Assembly: GCF_052857255.1 (NCBI RefSeq) | Contig: NW_027526501.1 | Location: 930,001 to 994,000, forward strand | Source of the DNA: Amblyomma americanum | Lineage: Eukaryota > Arthropoda > Arachnida > Ixodida > Ixodidae | DNA: 64,000 nucleotides | Direction of reading: 5' to 3' | Shown here: in pieces, positions 1 through 8,528 of the stretch | How positions within the stretch are numbered: the first letter of the stretch is position 1 | Layout of the letters: the number at the start of each line of letters is the position of its first letter | Program-made: the position numbers and the translations under genes | The notes under the pieces: generated by a model | Told to the model about the DNA's origin: nothing | Database searches by the model: none | What the model saw: only the letters and a program-made list of their open reading frames with translations

Positions 1-3000
1 TATTCTTGCTTAAAACAACGACACAATCTGTTTTAGATCTAATTAAGCTAAATCTGAACATCGGTTTACAAGTGTCAGTGTGATACGCGTCAAAACGTTT
101 TCTCATAACTGCGCGAAAAGCATGTATTCGTGCTTAATAGAACGAAACAAGCTGTTTAGGACCGAAACGAGCTAAATCTGAACACATCGGTTTTACAAGT
201 GTCCGTGTGATACGCGTCAATATTTTTTCTCTCATAACTGCGCGAAAAACATGTATTCGTGCTTAATACAACGAAACAAGCTGTTTTACACCGAAAGGAG
301 CTAAATCTGAACACGGGTATGTGTCCCTGTGATACGCGTCAAAACTTTTTCTCTTAAAACTGCGCGCAAAGCATGTATTCGTGATTAATACAACAAAACA
401 AGCTGTTTTAGACCGATGTGAGCTAGATATGAACACCGGTTTTACAAGTGTCCGTCTGATACGCGTCAAAACTTTTTCTCTCATAACTGCGCGAAAAGCA
501 TGTATTCTTGCTTAAAACAACGAAACAAGCTGCTTTAGACCGAAGCGAGTGAAATCTGAACACATCGGTTTTACAAGTGTCCATGTGATACGCGTCAAAA
601 CTTTTTGTCTCATAACTGCGCGAAAAGCATGTATTCATGCCTAATACAACGAAACAAGCTGTTTTAGACCAAAACGACCTAAATCTGAACATCGGTTTAC
701 AAGTGTCAGTGTGATACGCGTCAAAACGTTTTCTCATAACTGCGCGAAAAGCATGTATTTGTGTTTAATACAACGAAACAAGCTGTTGTATACCGATACG
801 AGCTAAATATGAACACATCGGTTTTACAAGTGTCCCTGTGATACGCGTCAAAACTTTTTCCCTCATAACTGCGCGGAAAGGATGTATTCGTGATTAAAAC
901 AAAGAAAAAAGCTGTTTTAGACCAAAGCGAGCTAAATCTGAACATCGGTTTACAAGTGTCAGTGTGATACGCGTCAAAACGTTTTCTCATAACTTCGCGA
1001 AAAGCATGTATTTGTGCTTAATACAACGAAACAAGCTGTTGTATACCGAAACGAGCTAAATATGAACACATCGGTTTTACAAGCGTCCGTGTGATACGCG
1101 TCAATATTTTTTCTCTCATAACTGCACGAAAAGCATGTATTCGTGCTTAATACATCGAAACAAGCTGTTTTAGACCGAAACCAGCTAAATCTGAACACAT
1201 CGGTTTTACAAGTGTCCATGTGATACGCGTCAAAACTTTTTCTCATAACTGCGCGAAAAGCATTTATTCGTGCTTAATACAACGAAACAAGCTGTTTTAC
1301 ACCAAAACGAGCTCGATATGAACACATCGGTTTTACAAGTGACCGTGTGATACGCGTCAAAACTTTTTCTCTCATAACTGCGCGAAAAGCATGTATTCGT
1401 GCTTAATACAACGTCACAAGCTGTTTCAGACCGAAACAAGCTAAATCTGAACATCGGTTTACAAGTGTCAGTGTGATACGCGTCAAAACGTTTTCTCATA
1501 ACTGCGCCGAAAGCATGTATTCGTGCTTAATAGAACGAAACAAGCTGTTTTAGACCGAAACGATCTAAATCTGAACACATCGGTTTTACAAGTGTCCGTG
1601 TGTTATGTGTCAATATTTTTTCTCTCATAACTGCGCGAAAAGCATGTATTCGTGCCTAAAACAACGAAACAAGCTGTTTTAGACCGAAACGAGGTAAATC
1701 TGAACACATCGGTTTTACAAGTGTTCATGTGATACGCGTCAAACTTTTTCTCATAACTGCGCGAAAATCATGTATTCGTGCCTAATACAACGAAACAAGC
1801 TGTTTTAGACCAAAACGAGCTAAATTTGAACACATCGGTTTTAAAAGTATCCAGTTATACGCGTCAAAACTTTTTCTCATAACTGCGCGAAAAGCATGTA
1901 TTCGTGCTTAAAACAACGACACAAGCTGTTTCAGACCGAAACAAGCTAAATCTGAACATCGGTTTACAAGTGTCAGTGTGATACGCGTCAAAACGTTTTC
2001 TCACAACTGTGCGGAAAGCATGTATTCGTGCTTAATAGAACGAAACAAGCTGTTTTAGACCGAAACGAGCTAAATCTGAACACATCGGTTTTACAAGTGT
2101 CCGTGTGATACTCGTCAATATTTTTTCTCTCATAACTGCGCGAAAAGCATGTATTCGTGCCTAAAACAACGAAACAAGCTGTTTTAGACCGAAACGAGTT
2201 AAATCTGAACACATCGGTTTTACAAGTGTCCATGTGATAGGCGTCAAAACTTTTTCTCTTAAAACTGCGCGCAAAGCATGTATCGTGCTAAATGCAACAA
2301 AACAAGCTGTTTTAACCAAAACGAGCTAAATCTGAACACATCGGTTTTACAAGTGTCCATGTGACACGCGTCAAAACTTTTTCTCATAACAGCGCGAAAA
2401 GCATGTTTTCCTGCTTAATAGAACGAAACAAGCTGTTTTAGACCGAAACGAGCGAAATCTGAACTCATCGGTTTTACAAGTGTCTATGTGATACCCGTCA
2501 AAACTTTTTCTCATAACTGCGCAAAAAGCATGTATTCGTGCTTATTACAACAAAACAAGCTGTTTTAGACCGAAACCAGCTAGATCTGAACGCATCGGTT
2601 TTGTAAGTGTCCATGTGATACGCGTCAAAACTTTTTTTCTCATAACTGCGCGAAAACCATGTATTCGTGCTTAAAACAACGAAACAAGCTGTTTTAGACC
2701 GAAGCGAGTTAAATCTGAACACATCGGTTTTACAAGTGTCCATGTGATACGCGTCAAAACTTTTTGTCTCATAACTGCGCGAAAAGCATGTATTCGTGCT
2801 TAATACAACGAAACAAGCTTTTTTAGACCGAAACCAGCTAGATCTGAACACATCGGTTTTGTAAGTGTCCATGTGATACGCGTAAAAACTTTTTCCCTCA
2901 TAACTGCGCGGAAAGGATGTATTCGGGATTAAAACAAAGAAAAAAGCTGTTTTAGACCAAAACGAGCTAAATCTGAACATCGGTTTACAAGTGTCAGTGT

Positions 3001-6000
3001 GATACGCGTCAAAACGTTTTCTCATAACTTCGCGAAAAGCATGTATTTGTGCTTAATACAACGAAACAAGCTGTTGTATACCGAAACGAGCTAAATATGA
3101 ACACATCGGTTTTACAAGCGTCCGTGTGATACGCGTCAATATTTTTTCTCTCATAACTGCACGAAAAGCATGTATTCGTGCTTAATACATCGAAACAAGC
3201 TGTTTTAGACCGAAACCAGCTAAATCTGAACACATCGGTTTTACAAGTGTCCATGTGATACGCGTCAAAACTTTTTCTCATAACTGCGCGAAAAGCATTT
3301 ATTCGTGCTTAATACAACGAAACAAGCCGTTTTACACCAAAACGAGCTCGATATGAACACATCGGTTTTACAAGTGACCGTGTGATACGCGTCAAAACTT
3401 TTTCTCTCATAACTGCGCGAAAAGCATGTATTCGTGCTTAATACAACGACACAAGCTGTTTCAGACCGAAACAAGCTAAATCTGAACATCGGTTTACAAG
3501 TGTCAGTGTGATACGCGTCAAAACGTTTTCTCATAACTGCGCCGAAAGCATGTATTAGTGCTTAATAGAACGAAACAAGCTGTTTTAGACCGAAACGATC
3601 TAAATCTGAACACATCGGTTTTACAAGTGTCCGTGTGTTATGCGTCAATATTTTTTCTCTCATAACTGCGCGAAAAGCATGTATTCGTGCCTAAAACAAC
3701 GAAACAAGCTGTTTTAGACCGAAACGAGGTAAATCTGAACACATCGGTTTTACAAGTGTTCATGTGATACGCGTCAAACTTTTTCTCATAACTGCGCGAA
3801 AAGCATGTATTCGTGCTTAATACAACGAAACAAGCTGTTTTAGACCAAAACGAGCTAAATTTGAACACATCGGTTTTAAAAGTATCCAGTTATACGCGTC
3901 AAAACTTTTTCTCATAACTGCGCGAAAAGCATGTATTCGTGCTTAAAACAACGACACAAGCTGTTTCAGACCGAAACAAGCTAAATCTGAACATCGGTTT
4001 ACAAGTGTCAGTGTGATACGCGTCAAAACGTTTTCTCACAACTGTGCGGAAAGCATGTATTCGTGCCTAATAGAACGAAACAAGCTGTTTTAGACCGAAA
4101 CGAGCTAAATCTGAACACATCGGTTTTACAAGTGTCCGTGTGATACTCGTCAATATTTTTTCTCTCATAACTGCGCGAAAAGCATGTATTCGTGCCTAAA
4201 ACAACGAAACAAGCTGTTTTAGACCGAAACGAGTTAAATCTGAACACATCGGTTTTACAAGTGTCCATGTGATAGGCGTCAAAACTTTTTCTCTTAAAAC
4301 TGCGCGCAAAGCATGTATCGTGCTAAATGCAACAAAACAAGCTGTTTTAACCAAAACGAGCTAAATCTGAACACATCGGTTTTACAAGTGTCCATGTGAC
4401 ACGCGTCAAAACTTTTTCTCAGAACAGCGCGAAAAGCATGTTTTCCTGCTTAATAGAACGAAACAAGCTGTTTTAGACCGAAACGAGCGAAATCTGAACT
4501 CATCGGTTTTACAAGTGTCTATGTGATACCCGTCAAAACTTTTTCTCATAACTGCGCAAAAAGCATGTATTCGTGCTTATTACAACAAAACAAGCTGTTT
4601 TAGACCGAAACCAGCTAGATCTGAACGCATCGGTTTTGTAAGTGTCCATGTGATACGCGTCAAAACTTTTTCTCTCATAACTGCGCGAAAACCATGTATT
4701 CGTGCTTAAAACAACGAAACAAGCTGTTTTAGACCGAAGCGAGTTAAATCTGAACACATCGGTTTTACAAGTGTCCATGTGATACGCGTCAAAACTTTTT
4801 GTCTCATAACTGCGCGAAAAGCATGTATTCGTGCTTAATACAACGAAACAAGCTTTTTTAGACCGAAACCAGCTAGATCTGAACACATCGGTTTTGTAAG
4901 TGTCCATGTGATACGCGTAAAAACTTTTTCTCTCATAACTGCGCGAAAAGCATGTATTCGTGCTTAAAACAACGAAACAAGCTGTTTTAGACGGAAACGG
5001 GCTAAATCTGAACTCATCGGTTTTACAAGTGTCCATGTGATACGCGTCAAAACTTTTTTTCATAACTGCGCGAAAAGCATGTATTCGTGCTGAATACAAT
5101 GAAACAAGCTGTTTTAGACCGAAACGAGCTAAATCTCAACACATCGGTTATGGAAGTGTCCATGTGATACGCGTCAAAACTTTCTCTCTCTTAACTTCGC
5201 GAAAAGCATGTATTCGTGCTAAAACAACGAAACAAGCTGTTTTAGACGAAACGAGTTAAATCTGAACACGTCGGTTTTACAAGTGTTCATGTGATACGCG
5301 TCAAAACTTTTTGTCTTATAACAGCGCGAAAAGCATGTATTCGTGTTTAATACAACGAAACAAGCTGTTTTACACCAAAACGAGCTAGATATGAACACAT
5401 CGGTTTTACAAGTGACCGTGTGATAGGCGTCAAAACTTTTTCTCTCATAACTGCGCGAAAAGCATGTATTCTTGCTTAATACAACGAAACAAGCTGTTTT
5501 AGACCAAAAGGATCTAGATATGAACACATCGGTTTTACAAGTGTCCCTGTGATACGCGTCAAAACTTTTTCTCTTATAACTGCGCGAAAAGCATGTATTC
5601 GTGCTTAAAACAACGACACAATCTGTTTTAGACCGATATAAGCTAAATCTGAACATCGGTTTACAAGTGTCGGTGTGATACGCGTCAAAACGTTTTCTCA
5701 TAACTGCGCGAAAAGCATGTATTCGTGCTTAATAGAACGAAACAAGCTGTTTAGGACCGAAACGAGCTAAATCTGAACACACCGGTTTTACAAGTGTCCG
5801 TCTGATACGCGTCAAAACTTTTTCTCTCATAACGGAGCGAAAAGCATCTATTCTTGCTTAAAACAACGAAACAAGCTGCTTTAGACCGAAGCGAGTGAAA
5901 TCTGAACACATCGGTTTTACAAGTGTCCATGTGATACGCGTCAAAACTTTTTGTCTCATAACTGCGCGAAAAGCATGTATTCATGCCTAATACAACGAAA

Positions 6001-6748
6001 CAAGCTGTTTTAGACCAAAACGATCTAAATCTGAACATCGGTTTACAAGTGTCAGTGTGATACGCGTCAAAACGTTTTCTCATAACTGCGCGAAAAGCAT
6101 GTTTTTGTGCTTAATACAACGAAACAAGCTGTTGTATACCGATACGAGCTAAATATGAACACATCGGTTTTACAAGTGTCCCTGTGATACGCGTCAAAAC
6201 TTTTTCTCTCATAACTGCGCGGAAAGAATGTATTCGTGATTAAAACACAGAAAAAAGCTGTTTTAGACCAAAACGAGCTAAATCTGAACATCGGTTTACA
6301 AGTGTCAGTGTGATACGCGTCAAAACGTTTTCTCATAACTGCGCGAAAAGCATGTATTTGTGCTTAATACAACGAAACAAGCTGTTGTATACCGAAACGA
6401 GCTAAATATGAACACATCGGTTTTACAAGCGTCCGTGTGATACGCGTCAATATTTTTTCTCTCATAACTGCACGGAAAGCATGTATTCGTGCTTAATACA
6501 TCGAAACAAGCTGTTTTAGACCGAAACCAGCTAAATCTGAACACATCGGTTTTACAAGTGTCCATGTGATACGCGTCAAAACTTTTTCTCATAACTGCGC
6601 GAAAAGCATTTATTCGTGCTTAATACAACGAAACAAGCTGTTTTACACCAAAACGAGCTCGATATGAACACATCGGTTTTACAAGTGACCGTGTGATACG
6701 CGTCAAAACTTTTTCTCTCATAACTGCGCGAAAAGCATGTATTCGTGC
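1..6748 (-). repeat. 129-bp satellite array, left block (about 53 monomers)
   Basis: Head-to-tail satellite monomers fill this block, which enters from the left window edge. Each carries the same landmarks in order: TGATACGCGTCAA, a T-rich tract, CATAACTGCGCG, AAAAGCATGTATTCGTGC, TTAATACAACGAAACAAGCT, GTTTTAGACCGAAACGAGCT, AAATCTGAACACATCGG and TTTTACAAGTGTCC. Monomers differ from one another by substitutions and by 1-5 bp indels, and all run in one direction. The block contains a 2,035-bp tandem higher-order duplication. It ends inside a monomer at the TTAA where the transposon inserted. No gene is visible; minus-strand ORFs follow from the repeat length and are not treated as coding. The strand given only marks the frame that happens to be open. 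Confidence 0.97.
860..4924. repeat. Tandem higher-order duplication, 2,035-bp period (16 monomers)
   Basis: Copy A (about 860-2,893) and copy B (about 2,894-4,924) match at a constant offset of 2,035 bp. Examples are the units at 974 and 3,009, 1,230 and 3,265, and 1,988 and 4,023. Rare variants such as CACAACTGTGCGG and GTGTTATG are shared. Scattered single-base differences, for example at 2,937 and 3,556, show the copies are not fresh. Boundaries are good to about one monomer. Confidence 0.85.
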
Positions 6749-6752
6749 TTAA
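6749..6752. repeat. Left target-site duplication (TTAA)
   Basis: The satellite reads ATTCGTGCTTAA up to this point and then changes abruptly to AGGGGTCG. In an intact monomer the same position reads GTGCTTAATACAACG. The TTAA belongs to the satellite and is repeated at the right end of the insert. Confidence 0.93.
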
Positions 6753-6764
6753 AGGGGTCGTGAA
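6753..6764 (+). repeat. Left terminal inverted repeat
   Basis: AGGGGTCGTGAA pairs with the reverse complement of 8513-8524 at 11 of 12 positions, with C against T at position 6. Similarity fades after this, although both ends continue as purine- and A/T-rich sequence. Short imperfect terminal repeats fit an aged cut-and-paste element. Confidence 0.85.
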
Positions 6765-7043
6765 GTGTTTTCCGAAAATTTTGGACGACGTGTATATTTG
6801 GAATTCTGACCCTTCATTCTATAGCGTACAGTGATTCGTTTCATCGTCCGGGTTGATCGAATAGCGAAAAAAAGTTAATTTCGATTTCCCGGCACGCGTC
6901 CTCCTCAACTCTACAGGAAACGTCATCATAAGTAGCCAATCCGAGGCTTCTGTCGCCGACACAACATGGCGGCTTAGCGAGGCCTGCTGGCCCATAGTTG
7001 ACCGAGGTCAGAGCACTATATGTACTCAAATGTGGCGTCAAAA

Positions 7044-7051
7044 TGACGTCA
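7044..7051. promoter_or_regulatory. CRE-like palindrome TGACGTCA
   Basis: This is a perfect eight-base cAMP-response-element core, within GTCAAAATGACGTCACGC. Such sites bind CREB/ATF-type bZIP proteins in animals. It lies about 380 bp upstream of the probable splice acceptor of the transposon ORF, so it could belong to a promoter. A single eight-base match may be chance. Confidence 0.25.
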
Positions 7052-7072
7052 CGCTGCATCACGTATTAAGCG

Positions 7073-7159
7073 CATGTAAACGGAGAGTCGTCGAGTTTGG
7101 CCGGCCTTGCTCAACTCGATGCCCTGACAGAACCACCCGCTATCGAGTTCATGTAAACG
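7073..7159. repeat. Cluster of short direct and inverted repeats
   Basis: CATGTAAACG occurs at 7073-7082 and again at 7150-7159. Between the copies lie TCGAGTT (7091-7097), its inverse AACTCGA (7113-7119), TCGAGTT again (7143-7149), and the palindrome GGCCGGCC (7099-7106) inside the hairpin formed by the first two. Subterminal repeats of this kind often act as transposase-binding sites, but that role is inference here. Confidence 0.5.
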
Positions 7160-7221
7160 AAAGACCCCACGGAGGACGGAGAAGCGTAACCGAAACCGAA
7201 ACTGATCCCAGGTCAATGGCT

Positions 7222-7270
7222 GATCTATACTCCGTTTCATTCTTAGCTGTCTACGCAGCCAAGGCTACGG
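7222..7270 (+). repeat. Left arm of internal inverted repeat
   Basis: This 49-bp arm, starting GATCTATACTCCGTTTCAT and ending AAGGCTACGG, matches the reverse complement of 8138-8187 with about five mismatches and one gap. The best-conserved blocks are TATACTCCGTTTCAT and TAGCTGTCTAC. The arms enclose 867 bp containing the splice acceptor, the ORF and the tRNA-like element. They may be terminal repeats of an older element nested in, or captured by, the TTAA transposon. I see no clear target duplication outside the arms. Confidence 0.85.
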
Positions 7271-7405
7271 TGCCTGTTTGCGATCCTCGTCCGCATCATA
7301 ATATAGTGCGTCAAAAATAAAAATAGAAATGAATTGACAAGCAAAGTGAACAGTAGTTGATATTATAGTAGACCGATGGAAGTGTTTTATTTTGCAAATA
7401 GATTG

Positions 7406-7427
7406 ATTTTTCTTTTATGTTTTCCAG
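7406..7427 (+). promoter_or_regulatory. Probable 3' splice site before the transposon ORF
   Basis: A pyrimidine-rich run ends in TTTTCCAG, with AG at 7426-7427, the standard end of a spliceosomal intron. The frame of the following ORF is open from the first base after the AG (AAC CGA GTG), so an exon could begin at 7428 in phase with it. I could not identify the matching donor site. Confidence 0.5.
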
Positions 7428-7511
7428 AACCGAGTGACGCAGATTTTTCGTTTTCTCAGGCGCCGGCTGTATCAGGTTTTCGCAGCTGAGCCGGCAGGTC
7501 TGTTTGTGAAA

Positions 7512-7778
7512 ATGGCGTCGCTGTCACCTGCTCGCTTGTTTTCTTCCCCCGCTTCGACTTCGAAAACATCTCCTGTTCGCCTCTTTTCCAAGGTGAAGTC
7601 TCCAAAGTTTTCTAAAGACTGCAAGGCGGTGATAGTTAATGTCTACGCAAGCATAAGGAAGCTCCACCCCGAGAAGACTGTGCGTGACGTTCTCGCAATT
7701 GTGGGCGAGATGACCGGAGTGACTTTCTGGCGGAGTAAAATAATTGAAGCCACACTGAATTCTATCACCCCCAATTAA
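7512..7778 (+). CDS. Transposase-like helix-turn-helix ORF, apparently truncated
   Basis: This ORF encodes 88 residues from an ATG in good start context (GAAAATGG, purine at -3 and G at +4). The frame is open further upstream to the probable splice acceptor, which would add 28 residues if the exon begins at 7428. The first 36 residues are rich in Ser, Pro and Lys and contain two SPxRLFS copies. From about residue 37 to 80 the protein looks like a compact helical DNA-binding domain, with NVYASIRKLHPEKTVRDVL followed by EMTGV. That order resembles the N-terminal helix-turn-helix of arthropod DDE-type transposase-like proteins, recognised from memory of family style without a search. The expected catalytic DDE domain is absent: TAA at 7776-7778 comes a few residues after the helix-turn-helix. 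It could be a remnant, an alternatively spliced 5' exon, or a small DNA-binding protein. It lies between the internal inverted arms, so it may belong to the inner element. Confidence 0.5.
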   Translation: MASLSPARLFSSPASTSKTSPVRLFSKVKSPKFSKDCKAVIVNVYASIRKLHPEKTVRDVLAIVGEMTGVTFWRSKIIEATLNSITPN

Positions 7779-7904
7779 TGATTCATTGTGTGCAGCATGC
7801 GAAAAAATCCGTGAACACCGAAAAACAGCGCCTCTCAGCACGTCCGTTGCCAACTCTCACTTCACTTTCGTTTCCCTGCGGAAAAAGTTAACAGCACGCT
7901 TCTT

Positions 7905-7910
7905 ATTAAA
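7905..7910 (+). promoter_or_regulatory. Possible polyadenylation signal ATTAAA
   Basis: The second most common animal polyadenylation hexamer, ATTAAA, lies about 125 bp after the ORF stop and on its strand. Spacing is suitable for a short 3' untranslated region. Six-base motifs are frequent in AT-rich DNA, so this is tentative. Confidence 0.25.
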
Positions 7911-7988
7911 GAAGTCATTTCATTTTGATAACAAAAAAGGCCACTTATATATGGCTCGCATTTAGACTTTCTATCTAGAGATTCGCCG

Positions 7989-8005
7989 AAAAAAGATAAA
8001 AAAAA
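7989..8005 (-). terminator. Pol III-type T-run terminator after the tRNA-like element
   Basis: On the minus strand, eight T (8005-7998) are followed after ATC by six more T (7994-7989). This lies about 18 bases downstream of the B box. Four or more T are enough to stop RNA polymerase III, so A box, B box and terminator occur in the correct order. Confidence 0.5.
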
Positions 8006-8010
8006 GTACA

Positions 8011-8097
8011 AACCTACGCTGAGGATCGAACCTGGGCCCCCTCACAAAATGAACAAACATGCCCGCGCTTCGTACCACTCAGCCACGACGCGAGGCG
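8011..8097 (-). pseudogene. tRNA-like element with Pol III A and B boxes
   Basis: Read on the minus strand, TGGCTGAGTGGT (8074-8085) fits the A box and GGTTCGATCC (8023-8032) fits the B box. They are separated by 41 bases, within the range of functional tRNA genes. A T-run terminator follows. Folding by hand, the T stem, D stem and acceptor stem pair poorly: only two Watson-Crick pairs and one wobble in the T stem. A working tRNA is therefore unlikely. It is best read as a tRNA-derived pseudogene or the head of a SINE that inserted within the transposon; no SINE body or target duplication is obvious. Confidence 0.7.
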
Positions 8098-8137
8098 GAG
8101 TGACACATTTTGTTAGTTTTTTTTTGGCGGACTACTT

Positions 8138-8187
8138 CCGTACCTTTGGCTGTGTAGACAGCTATGTATGAAACGGAGTATAGGATC
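8138..8187 (-). repeat. Right arm of internal inverted repeat
   Basis: Partner of 7222-7270. Read on the minus strand it begins GATCCTATACTCCGTTTCAT and ends AAAGGTACGG, about 88 percent identical to the left arm. Confidence 0.85.
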
Positions 8188-8512
8188 ACGTGCTGTTCTT
8201 TGCCGAGTAAAGTTCCATGTGCAAATAATTGTCACACTTTTTTTCGCTTTTTAACTTTCATACTAATCTATTATTTTGGGGTAAACGAAACTGAAAGATA
8301 TATCAGTTTCTAGGCGTCTTAACGTGACGTAGTTGGGTAGTACTTCTGTCAGCCGCCGGGGCCGCATGGTCGTTTCACGAGCGCAAAAAGGCAACGATTT
8401 CCAACGGGCTTTATTAAATGCAGACTCAATATTGCGCTGAAATATTTCGGAATCGGCATGTACAATATTTATTGAATCAATGTAAATTACAACCGGGCGG
8501 CTTCATTTTCTT
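8188..8512. other. Right arm of transposon, no gene recognised
   Basis: No ORF of note is present. The only structure I see is a perfect hairpin at 8287-8310. The sequence does not mirror the left arm beyond the terminal 12 bp and the internal inverted repeat, so the two arms are not a long foldback. Confidence 0.5.
8287..8310. repeat. Perfect 8-bp hairpin in transposon right arm
   Basis: GAAACTGA (8287-8294) and TCAGTTTC (8303-8310) are exact inverse copies around an eight-base AT-rich loop. It could be a transposase or host-factor site, or chance. Confidence 0.45.
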
Positions 8513-8524
8513 TTCACAACCCCT
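8513..8524 (-). repeat. Right terminal inverted repeat
   Basis: Read on the minus strand this is AGGGGTTGTGAA, the partner of the left terminal repeat. It directly abuts the right TTAA. Confidence 0.85.
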
Positions 8525-8528
8525 TTAA
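8525..8528. repeat. Right target-site duplication (TTAA)
   Basis: After the transposon end (CACAACCCCT) the satellite resumes with TTAATACAACGAAACAAGCT. The monomer therefore continues from the same four bases where it was interrupted, with nothing lost. Confidence 0.93.

Larger units (their letters stand above)
6765..7221. other. Left arm of transposon, no gene recognised
   Basis: This non-satellite stretch holds no ORF I can support. It contains a TGACGTCA palindrome, a cluster of short direct and inverted repeats (7073-7159) and otherwise unremarkable mixed sequence. A 96-codon plus-strand frame at 7030-7320 crosses into the internal inverted repeat, has no recognisable domain and is arginine-rich in the way random GC-richer sequence often is. 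I do not call it. Confidence 0.6.
7779..8010. other. Transposon interior, no gene recognised
   Basis: This is the AT-rich region between the ORF stop and the tRNA-like element. It contains the possible polyadenylation hexamer, a TATATATGG stretch near 7946-7955 and A-rich runs that serve as T-runs on the minus strand. No ORF of note on either strand is supportable; a 109-codon minus-strand frame at 7524-7853 is antisense to the helix-turn-helix ORF. Confidence 0.5.
6753..8524. mobile_element. TTAA-flanked DNA transposon inserted in the satellite (1,772 bp)
   Basis: This is the only non-satellite sequence in the window. It is flanked on both sides by TTAA, which is single in the uninterrupted paralogue at 14644-14647, so TTAA is a genuine target-site duplication. 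The ends form short inverted repeats, AGGGGTCGTGAA on the left and the complement of AGGGGTTGTGAA on the right, 11 of 12 matching. TTAA duplication is typical of the piggyBac and Kolobok superfamilies. The AGGGG terminus does not match the CCC start usual in piggyBac, so I leave the superfamily open. No full transposase is present; the single ORF of interest is about 88 codons, so the copy is probably non-autonomous or internally rearranged. An internal inverted repeat suggests a second, nested element. Confidence 0.93.

Noticed and set aside
1..6748. CRISPR-like regular repeat spacing
   Set aside because: The whole unit repeats, including the sequence between conserved blocks, so there are no unique spacers. 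Length and context are satellite.
7030..7320. 96-codon plus-strand ORF in the transposon
   Set aside because: No domain or compositional signal is visible, it runs into the internal inverted repeat, and there is no supporting context.
7524..7853. 109-codon minus-strand ORF in the transposon
   Set aside because: It is antisense to the better supported helix-turn-helix ORF, whose frame fits a splice acceptor and a good start context.
8011..8097. Functional tRNA gene on the minus strand
   Set aside because: A and B boxes are good, but acceptor, D, anticodon and T stems do not pair adequately by hand, so a working tRNA is unlikely.
8287..8296. Interferon-response-like GAAACTGAAA motif
   Set aside because: A ten-base match in AT-rich DNA of a probably invertebrate genome carries no weight. 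The hairpin explains the same bases better.
6753..8524. Long foldback (hairpin) transposon
   Set aside because: The left and right arms do not mirror one another apart from the 12-bp termini and the separate 50-bp internal arms.
6753..8524. Assignment to piggyBac on the basis of the TTAA duplication
   Set aside because: Kolobok elements also duplicate TTAA and the terminus AGGGG lacks the typical piggyBac start. Without a catalytic domain the assignment is not supported.
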